Positions 58,297 to 64,000 of a stretch of DNA of 64,000 nt are shown piece by piece. Source of the stretch: Prauserella_A sp040635515 (GTDB taxonomy: Bacteria; Actinomycetota; Actinomycetes; Mycobacteriales; Pseudonocardiaceae). The notes below the pieces were generated by a model. That model was not told the origin of the DNA and did not search any database. It saw nothing but the letters and a program-made list of their open reading frames with translations. Numbering within the stretch: the stretch's first letter is position 1; each line of letters opens with the position of its first letter. Where the stretch lies: NCBI GenBank assembly GCA_040635515.1, contig JBEYHY010000009.1:62001-126000 (forward strand), given 5' to 3'. The position numbers and the translations under genes were made by a program.

Positions 58297-58989
58297 ATGC
58301 CGGAACTCGACAAAATGGGCAACGGGGTCACCGGCACGGGGGACGTGACCGTGCAATTGCCCGGTATGCGTGTTTCCTACGACGGCGAGGCTTTCGACGA
58401 GTCCTCGCTCGCCGAAACCTGGACCGAGCAATTGCAGCGCTGGCTCGACCAGGCCATCTCGGCGGGGCTGGCCGAGCCGAACGCGATGGTGCTCGCCACG
58501 GCCGATGCCGAAGGTCTTCCCTCGTCCCGCACCGTTCTGTGCAAGGGGCTCGACGAGCGTGGCGTCGTCTTCTACACCAACTACACCTCGGCCAAGAGCC
58601 ACGACCTCACCAGCACCAGGTACGCCTCCGTCACCTTCCCCTGGTACCCGTTGCACCGGCAGGTGACCGTGCGCGGTGAGGTCGAGAAGGTCGACCTCGC
58701 CGAGACGAAGGCGTACTGGGATTCGCGCCCGCGAGGCTCGCAACTCGGCGCGTGGGCTTCGCCGCAGTCGAGGGTCGTGGAGAGCAGGCGCGCACTGGAC
58801 ACCGCGCTCAACTCCATCGAGCGCAGGTTCGACGGCGTCGACGAGGTGCCCGTACCTCCGCACTGGGGTGGCTGGCGGATCAGGCCCGACAGCGTCGAGT
58901 TCTGGCAGGGCAGGCAGGATCGGCTGCACGACCGGCTGCGTTTCGTGAGAACGGAAGACGGCTGGCGGATCGACCGGGTGGCCCCGTGA
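58297..58989 (+). CDS. pdxH: Pyridoxamine 5'-phosphate oxidase PdxH
   Basis: A 230-residue FMN enzyme that oxidises pyridoxine or pyridoxamine phosphate to pyridoxal phosphate. Motifs are MVLATADAEGLPSSRTVL, CKGLDERGVVFYTNYTSAKS broken as LDERGVVFYTNYTSAKS, FPWYPLHRQVTVRG and the end QDRLHDRLRF and WRIDRVAP. ATG at 58297 has GGAGG six bases upstream. PLP produced here would serve SerC and other enzymes. Confidence 0.95.
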   Translation: MPELDKMGNGVTGTGDVTVQLPGMRVSYDGEAFDESSLAETWTEQLQRWLDQAISAGLAEPNAMVLATADAEGLPSSRTVLCKGLDERGVVFYTNYTSAKSHDLTSTRYASVTFPWYPLHRQVTVRGEVEKVDLAETKAYWDSRPRGSQLGAWASPQSRVVESRRALDTALNSIERRFDGVDEVPVPPHWGGWRIRPDSVEFWQGRQDRLHDRLRFVRTEDGWRIDRVAP

Positions 58990-59032
58990 CCGGCGAAGGA
59001 ACCCCTCGTTAGCTGACGTAGGCTAACTATTT

Positions 59033-60334
59033 GTGAGTGAGCAGACCGAGACCGCGCCTCAGGGGGATCCGGGAAAGGGAAAGCGCGGACTGCTCGGATC
59101 GATCGTCGTCGACGCGCGGCCACTTCGGATTCCCGGATTCCGCCGGTTGTGGCTCAGCTCGATCGTCACCGCGGTCGGCAGCCAGCTCACCGCCGTAGCC
59201 GTACCCAAGCAGGTCTTCGACATCACCGGTTCGTCCGCTTATGTCGGGCTCACCGGGGCCTTCGGCCTGGTTCCGCTACTCGTGTTCGGGTTGTGGGGCG
59301 GCGCCATCGCCGACGCCGTCGACCGGCGCAAGCTGCTGATGATCTCGAACACCGGGATCGCCTTCACCGCGGCATTGCTGTGGGCGCAAGCGTTCTTCGC
59401 GGTCGACTCGGTGTGGCTCGTGCTGGTGCTGCTCGCGGTCAACCAGGCGTTCTTCGCGGTCAACATGCCGACGCGCAACGCGGTCGTCGCCAGGCTGGTC
59501 CCGCAGGAACTGCTACCGGCGGCCGCAGCGCTCACCGGGACGATGACCACCTTCGGCGCCGTCTTCGGACCGCTCGCCGCCGGCGCGCTGATCCCGGTCA
59601 TCGGGCTGTCCACTTTGTACCTTGTCGACACGGTTGCCTTGATCGCCGTGCTGTGGGCGGTGTGGAAGCTGCCCACGATGGCCCCGCTTTCCGGGCAGGT
59701 GCGCAAAGCCGGTCTTCGCGACGTCATCGACGGCTTCCGCTACATGGCGACCCAGAAGGTGCTGCTCGCCTCGTTCCTTGTCGACATCATCGCCATGGTC
59801 GCCGGAATGCCCCGCGCGTTGTTCCCCGAGATGGCGGAACGCACGTTCGGCGACCCCGCGGGCGGAGGGCTCGCGCTCGGCTGGCTTTTCGCCGCCATGC
59901 CGCTCGGTGCCATGCTCATCGGCCTGATGTCCGGCTGGGCAGGCAAAGTACGGCGGCAGGGAGTCGCCGTCACGGTGGCGATCTGTGTCTGGGGAGCCGC
60001 GGTCATCGGCTTCGGGCTCAGCTCGACGCTCTGGCTCGCGATCGTGTTCCTCGCCATCGGAGGGGCCGCCGACATGGTGAGCGCGATCTACCGGATGGCG
60101 ATCCTGCAGACCGCGGCGACCGACGAGATGCGAGGACGTACGCAAGGTGCCTTCACCGTGGTCGTCGCGGGCGGACCCCGGCTGGCCGATCTCGGCCACG
60201 GCTGGGCGGCCGCCGGCGCCGGTACCGCGGCCGCGGCGAGCGGGGGAGGCGTGCTCGTCATCGTGCTCGTGTTGATCGCCGTCGTGCTCCTTCCCGCGTT
60301 CTGGCGGTACAAGGCGCCCGTCGTCAAGTCGTAA
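59033..60334 (+). CDS. MFS exporter, EntS/DHA3-like (second copy)
   Basis: A 433-residue 12-helix exporter similar in plan to the one at 35378. Segments are FRRLWLSSIVTAVGSQLTAV, LWGGAIADAVDRRKLL (motif A) and FFAVNMPTRNAVVARLV. GTG at 59033 lies eight bases after TAGGCT, a -10-like element, with no ribosome site, so the message may be leaderless. GTTAGC-N8-GCTAAC (59008-59027) overlaps that promoter and is a possible operator. Substrate unknown. Confidence 0.87.
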   Translation: MSEQTETAPQGDPGKGKRGLLGSIVVDARPLRIPGFRRLWLSSIVTAVGSQLTAVAVPKQVFDITGSSAYVGLTGAFGLVPLLVFGLWGGAIADAVDRRKLLMISNTGIAFTAALLWAQAFFAVDSVWLVLVLLAVNQAFFAVNMPTRNAVVARLVPQELLPAAAALTGTMTTFGAVFGPLAAGALIPVIGLSTLYLVDTVALIAVLWAVWKLPTMAPLSGQVRKAGLRDVIDGFRYMATQKVLLASFLVDIIAMVAGMPRALFPEMAERTFGDPAGGGLALGWLFAAMPLGAMLIGLMSGWAGKVRRQGVAVTVAICVWGAAVIGFGLSSTLWLAIVFLAIGGAADMVSAIYRMAILQTAATDEMRGRTQGAFTVVVAGGPRLADLGHGWAAAGAGTAAAASGGGVLVIVLVLIAVVLLPAFWRYKAPVVKS

Positions 60335-60392
60335 CCAAGTTCGCTCCTTTGCGGTGTATGCGTCGGCGGGGTGATACGGGACACTCCCTCGG

Positions 60393-61763
60393 ATGACGGA
60401 CGCGACAACCACATCGCAGGACGTATCCGACAACGGCCAGCCCCCGCTGCGCAGGGTCATGGGCTCCAAGCTGCTGTTGTTCTTCGTCGTCGGCGACATC
60501 ATCGGAACGGGGATCTACGCGCTCACCGGTCAGGTGGCCGGAAGAGTGGGCGGCGCGCTGTGGCTGCCCTTCCTTTTCGCTTTCATCGTCGCGTTCATGA
60601 CGGCGTTCGCGTATCTGGAACTGGTCGGGAAGTATCCGAGAGCGGCAGGAGCCGCGCTCTACACCCACCGCGCGTTCCGGATCAGGATCCTGACCTTCCT
60701 CGTCGCCTTCGCGGTGATGTGTTCCGGCATCACGTCGGCGTCCTCGGCCGCCGTCGCGTTCGGCGACACCTATCTCGCCGAGTTCATCACGTCGCCGATG
60801 CCGCTCGTCGCGATCCTGTTCATCCTCATGCTCGCCGCCATCAACTTCCGTGGTGTCAAGGAATCGGTGACGACCAACGTCGTGCTCACCTGCATCGAGA
60901 TCGCGGGTCTGCTGATCATCATCGGGGTCGGCGTGTGGGCGGTGCTGAACGGCAGCGGCGAGCCCTCGCGGCTCGTCGAGTTCAACACGGCCGACCAGAC
61001 CTGGCTCGTCGCGATCACGTCGGCGACCTCGCTCGCGTTCTTCGCGATGGTCGGTTTCGAGGACTCGGTGAACATGGCCGAGGAATGCAAGGACCCGGTC
61101 CGGATCTTCCCCAAGGCGATGCTGTGGGGGATGGTCGTCGCGGCCACCATCTACATTCTCGTCTCGGTCACCTCGTCGCTACTGGTTCCCGCCGACGAAC
61201 TCGCCGCGGCCGAGAGCAGCGCGCTGCTCAAGGTGATCGACGTCGGAGCGCCGGGGATGCCGAGGGAGATCTTCTCCGCGATCGGCCTCTTCGCGGTCAT
61301 CAACTCGGCGCTCATCAACATGCTCATGGCAAGCAGGCTGGTCTACGGCATGGCGAACGAGGGAATCGTGCCGAAGGTGTTCGGCAGGGTGCATCCGCTT
61401 CGCCGCAGCCCGTGGATCGCGATCGTGTTCACGAGCGTCATCGCGATGGTTCTGGTCTCCACAGTGGACATCGGCGTGCTCGGCGGGACGACGGCGTTGC
61501 TGTTGCTCGTCGTCTTCGCCGTCGTCAACATCGCCGTGCTGGTGTTGCGCAAGGACAAGGTGGCACACAAGCACTTCAGGGCGCCGACGGTCATCCCGGT
61601 GCTCGCCGCCGTGTTCTGTGTCTACCTCGCGAGCCCGCTGTCGGGAAGGCCCTCGCGTGACTACGTCGTCGCGGTGATCCTGCTCGGTGTCGGTCTCGTG
61701 CTGTGGGGTGTGAACTGGCTTTTGCTGCGGGCACAGGAAAAGCGGAGGTCAGTCTCGTCGTGA
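60393..61763 (+). CDS. APC-family amino acid permease
   Basis: A 456-residue amino acid or polyamine transporter with 12 helices. Characteristic parts are LLLFFVVGDIIGTGIYALTG (helix I with the G-x-G substrate site), AFAYLELVGKYPRAAGAALY and FFAMVGFEDSVNMAEECKDP. The C-terminal end overlaps the opposing MBL gene by 15 bases. The amino acid cannot be told from sequence. Confidence 0.9.
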   Translation: MTDATTTSQDVSDNGQPPLRRVMGSKLLLFFVVGDIIGTGIYALTGQVAGRVGGALWLPFLFAFIVAFMTAFAYLELVGKYPRAAGAALYTHRAFRIRILTFLVAFAVMCSGITSASSAAVAFGDTYLAEFITSPMPLVAILFILMLAAINFRGVKESVTTNVVLTCIEIAGLLIIIGVGVWAVLNGSGEPSRLVEFNTADQTWLVAITSATSLAFFAMVGFEDSVNMAEECKDPVRIFPKAMLWGMVVAATIYILVSVTSSLLVPADELAAAESSALLKVIDVGAPGMPREIFSAIGLFAVINSALINMLMASRLVYGMANEGIVPKVFGRVHPLRRSPWIAIVFTSVIAMVLVSTVDIGVLGGTTALLLLVVFAVVNIAVLVLRKDKVAHKHFRAPTVIPVLAAVFCVYLASPLSGRPSRDYVVAVILLGVGLVLWGVNWLLLRAQEKRRSVSS

Positions 61764-62573
61764 CCGGTCGAACTCGGTCGCGTCGTGCGCGCAGAACACG
61801 GTGACGTCGTTGTCGGCCGCCACCAGTTCCCGCAACCGGAGTTGGTTGTGGATGCGGGCGAGTTTGTCGGTCTGCACGGAACGTTCGAAGAAGGCCAGTC
61901 CGGGCGGGCACTGCGGTCCGTTCGCGGTGACCTGGCCGTGGAAGAAGTAGGAGTCGCCCGCGTTGAGCAGCCAGCCGTCGCCCGTGTCGACGGCGACGCC
62001 CGCGTGTCCTCTCGTGTGCCCCGCGAGCGGGACGAGCAGGATCTCGGGAGGAAGGCCGCGAAGGTCGCGGACGGCGTCGAAGCCGAACCAGCTCTCGCCG
62101 AGTTCGCCGTAGGCGCTGAACTTCGGGCCGTGCGCGAACTGCACTGTCCGATAGCGACCGCGTTCGGCCGCGTCGACAGGATTGTGCAGTGCCCGCAGTT
62201 CCCGCTCGAAGACGTGCACGGTGGCGTCGGGGAAGTCGACGAGGCCACCGGCGTGGTCGAGATCGAGGTGGGTGAGTACGACGTGACCGACGTCGGCCGG
62301 ATCGAAGCCGAGTGCTCTGATCCGGCTGACCGCGGTCTCGCTCTCGTCGCGGGAAGGTTTGGTCAGTCGCACGAACCGATCGCCGAGCCATTCCTCGGGT
62401 CTCGTGACGGCGGGGCTGCCCATGCCGGTGTCGATGAGCACGAGTTCTGAGCCGGTCTCGACGAGCATGCAGTGGCAGACCATCCTGCCGCGATGCAACA
62501 GTCCGCCCTTGCCGTCGAGCAGTCTGCCCCCTGGAGGCCGCATTGTTCCGCAATTGAAGTGGTGTACCCGCAT
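61749..62573 (-). CDS. MBL-fold hydrolase, lactonase-like
   Basis: A 274-residue metallo-beta-lactamase-fold enzyme near the N-acyl-homoserine lactonase group. The zinc motif is VVLTHLDLDHAGGL (His-x-Asp-x-Asp-His), with further ligands in VPLAGHTRGHAG, LNAGDSYFF and CAHD near the end. It could open lactones or hydrolyse related esters. Two bases separate it from the TetR gene upstream, so it is the regulated gene of that pair. Confidence 0.88.
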   Translation of the reverse strand: MRVHHFNCGTMRPPGGRLLDGKGGLLHRGRMVCHCMLVETGSELVLIDTGMGSPAVTRPEEWLGDRFVRLTKPSRDESETAVSRIRALGFDPADVGHVVLTHLDLDHAGGLVDFPDATVHVFERELRALHNPVDAAERGRYRTVQFAHGPKFSAYGELGESWFGFDAVRDLRGLPPEILLVPLAGHTRGHAGVAVDTGDGWLLNAGDSYFFHGQVTANGPQCPPGLAFFERSVQTDKLARIHNQLRLRELVAADNDVTVFCAHDATEFDRSRRD

Positions 62574-62575
62574 GG

Positions 62576-63154
62576 CTAGTTCAGCTCTCTCTCGATCGTC
62601 GTGGCGAGTTGCTCGCCGACGAGCCGTAGCGGCGTGGTGTCGCGCCGGGTTTTCGCCAGTAGTAAGGCTCCCTCGATGGAGGCCAGCGTCATCGTCGCGA
62701 GTTCACTTGTCCTCTCGACACGCATTCCCGCTTCCGTGAACGCGGCTTCGATCACCTGCTGCCACGAGGCGTATCCGGTTTCGCAGGCTGTTCTGATGGC
62801 TTCGCTCTCGGCGGCGGCTTCCAGCGCGACCGTCGACAGTGGACAGCCCTGCCGGAAGTCCGATGCCGCGAGTTCCCCTGCGAGGAACTCCACGATCGCC
62901 GTGACTCCCTTCGCCGGGTCCGGTGCCGCTTCCAGCGTGGCACGCAGTTGCTCGCACAGCCTCGCGCCTTCTCCGGCGAGCGCTTCCGCAGCGAGCTGTT
63001 CCTTTCCGCCTGGGAAATGGAAGTACAGCGAGCCCTTCGGTGCTCCGCCCTCGCTGAGCAACTGTGTCAGCCCTGTCGCGTGGTAGCCCTTGCCTCGGAA
63101 GAGAGCGGCAGCCGACCGCAGCATGCGGTCGCGGGTGTCGGTGCGCCTGACCAT
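62576..63154 (-). CDS. TetR-family regulator, LmrA/YxaF type
   Basis: A 192-residue regulator with the LmrA/YxaF type start: RDRMLRSAAALFRGKGYHAT, GLTQLLSEGGAPKGSLYFHF and PGGKEQLAAEAL, then CPLSTVALEAAAES as in the C-terminal domain of that group. Members respond to flavonoids, lactones or drugs. The gene starts at ATG 63154 and a GACCGGTC palindrome lies 26 bases upstream. It probably represses itself and the MBL hydrolase. Confidence 0.9.
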   Translation of the reverse strand: MVRRTDTRDRMLRSAAALFRGKGYHATGLTQLLSEGGAPKGSLYFHFPGGKEQLAAEALAGEGARLCEQLRATLEAAPDPAKGVTAIVEFLAGELAASDFRQGCPLSTVALEAAAESEAIRTACETGYASWQQVIEAAFTEAGMRVERTSELATMTLASIEGALLLAKTRRDTTPLRLVGEQLATTIERELN

Positions 63155-63174
63155 GAGGCAACGCTAGCCGAATT

Positions 63175-63192
63175 ATGACGACCGGTCTAGTA
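63175..63192 (-). promoter_or_regulatory. LmrA/YxaF-like operator
   Basis: Minus-strand TAGACCGGTCGTCATAAT includes the palindrome GACCGGTC (63180-63187) and AGACNRGTC, the core of the known Bacillus subtilis LmrA/YxaF site, and also the AT-rich part that follows it there. Confidence 0.6.
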
Positions 63193-63250
63193 AGTTTGCG
63201 GGTCTCGCCCGTGACCGGTGAGCCGGTGACCGGTTGACTACATTCGGGTC

Positions 63251-64000
63251 ATGGCGAATCCGACTGGGGAACAGTTCGAACTCACCCGGGGCAACGCGCG
63301 CGCTGTCATCACCGAGATCGGTGCGGGGCTGCGGGCGTTCGAGATCGCGGGCGTGCCCTACCTCGAAACGTTCGACGCGGCCGACGAGCCGCCGAAAGGC
63401 GCCGGTCAGGTTCTGCTGCCGTGGCCCAACAGAACGAAGGCCGCGACGTGGACCTTCGAGGGCGAGGAACTGAAACTGGAGGTCACCGAGCCTAGGCGGG
63501 GCAACGCGATCCACGGGCTCGCGCGCGGCAGGGAATGGCAACTGCTCGAACACGCGGAATCCTCGATCACGCTCGCGCTCGACATTCCCGAAGGCGACGG
63601 CTGGCCCGTCCCGCTGCGCACCGGCATCGTCTACGACCTCGCGCCGCGCGAGCTGACCGTCACCCACGAGGTCCGCAACGACGGCGATCGCGTCATCGGC
63701 TTCGGGGTCGGTACCCACCCGTACCTCCGCGTCGGTGACGTGCCGACCGACGAACTCGCCATCACGGTGCCCGCCGGGCGCGTCCGGCCCTATGTGGACG
63801 AAGCGCAACTGCCCTACGGTGAGGAAATCGGCGTCGAGGGCACGGAATACGACCTGCGCGCGGCGACGCCGGTCGGCACGCTCGATCTCGATACCGCGTT
63901 CGGAGCGCTCGCGCCAGGCGACGACGGAAAGCACCACGTGCTGCTCTCCGGTGGCGGCACGACGCTCGATCTGTGGTCCGGCCCGGACTTCCGGTGGGTT
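63251..64000 (+). CDS. Aldose 1-epimerase family protein, 3' end cut off
   Basis: A mutarotase-like beta-sandwich enzyme that interconverts sugar anomers; at least 250 residues are visible and the frame stays open to the last base. Motifs are GAGQVLLPWPNRTKA (Asn-Arg), NAIHGLARG (catalytic His-Gly) and FGVGTHPYLRVGD (second His). The final visible stretch, STTLDLWSGPDFRWV-like (TTLDLWSGPDFRWV), is near the usual C-terminus, so only a few dozen residues are missing. ATG at 63251 is the first start after the divergent TetR gene. Confidence 0.9.
   Translation, partial: MANPTGEQFELTRGNARAVITEIGAGLRAFEIAGVPYLETFDAADEPPKGAGQVLLPWPNRTKAATWTFEGEELKLEVTEPRRGNAIHGLARGREWQLLEHAESSITLALDIPEGDGWPVPLRTGIVYDLAPRELTVTHEVRNDGDRVIGFGVGTHPYLRVGDVPTDELAITVPAGRVRPYVDEAQLPYGEEIGVEGTEYDLRAATPVGTLDLDTAFGALAPGDDGKHHVLLSGGGTTLDLWSGPDFRWV

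Noticed and set aside
59008..59027. IdeR box before the second EntS-like exporter
   Set aside because: The inverted repeat GTTAGC-N8-GCTAAC shares only about 10 of 19 positions with the IdeR consensus; kept only as a possible operator.
1..64000. tRNA, rRNA, insertion sequences, integrases or toxin-antitoxin pairs
   Set aside because: No convincing T-loop patterns, rRNA segments, transposase motifs or short toxin-antitoxin gene pairs were seen by eye; a dedicated scan was not possible.

Overview
The window is chromosomal DNA from a high-GC actinobacterium, most likely a member of the Pseudonocardiaceae (Amycolatopsis, Prauserella or Saccharomonospora type). The reasons are very strong G/C bias at third codon positions, many GTG starts, conservon genes (GTPase, roadblock, DUF742), an Rpf protein with LysM, SepH, several actinobacterial DUF families and TetR/MarR/ArsR regulators. 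From memory, much of the backbone follows the order of Mycobacterium tuberculosis Rv0862c to Rv0889c: helicase-associated protein, small Rv0863-like protein, moaC-mog-moaE, rpfA, moaD, moaA, YccF, cold-shock protein, DUF2771 lipoprotein, MFS protein, DUF3027, DUF2530, MarR, TrmH, DUF2537, sepH, serC, citA. Blocks not present in that order are inserted between these genes. No tRNA, rRNA, insertion sequence, phage gene or CRISPR array was seen.

Layout. 1-2.1 kb: tail of a conservon GTPase, then a roadblock-DUF742 pair and a 30-bp tandem hairpin array. 2.2-14.1 kb: helicase-associated protein, malic enzyme and a molybdenum block (moaC, mogA-moaE fusion, moaD, moaA, HTH-Mop regulator, modABC) that surrounds rpfA, whose long leader carries a CRP-type site and a possible c-di-AMP riboswitch. 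14.1-22.7 kb: HAD phosphatases, a PPP-type phosphatase, YccF, PhzF, a DHA2 exporter, an acyl-CoA synthetase and a TetR-R2lox pair. 22.7-32.6 kb: cold-shock protein, lipoproteins, MFS protein, glutaminyl cyclase, DUF3027, a sacsin-like ATPase, DUF2530 and a purine permease. 32.7-40.5 kb: ArsR with a very short P450-like protein and a PEP-mutase-type enzyme, MarR-MFS, then an iron and oxidative-stress stretch (IdeR-type box, sodA, heme oxygenase, TetR) and a GCS2 ligase.

40.7-49.3 kb: TrmH, DUF2537, MmcQ, then an envelope-glycan group (epimerase, a large membrane glycosyltransferase fusion, GtrA, an SQD1-like enzyme), then sepH. 49.3-64 kb: serC, a serine hydrolase, a NarL-type two-component system, an EphD-like hydrolase-dehydrogenase with its TetR, a DUF4333 lipoprotein, citrate synthase, pdxH, an MFS exporter, an amino-acid permease, an MBL hydrolase with an LmrA/YxaF-type TetR, and a truncated aldose epimerase.

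Cooperation. moaA, moaC, moaD, moaE and mogA make molybdopterin and modABC brings in molybdate, with the HTH-Mop protein as probable sensor. serC, pdxH and citA are central metabolism. sodA and the heme oxygenase sit among IdeR-like boxes, so iron status probably sets their expression. The epimerase, glycosyltransferase, GtrA and SQD1-like genes probably build or modify a surface glycoconjugate. The points most worth a second look are an IdeR box with no gene after it (possible iron-responsive small RNA), the mini-P450, the two tandem arrays with periods divisible by three, the structured rpfA leader and the sacsin-like ATPase unit.
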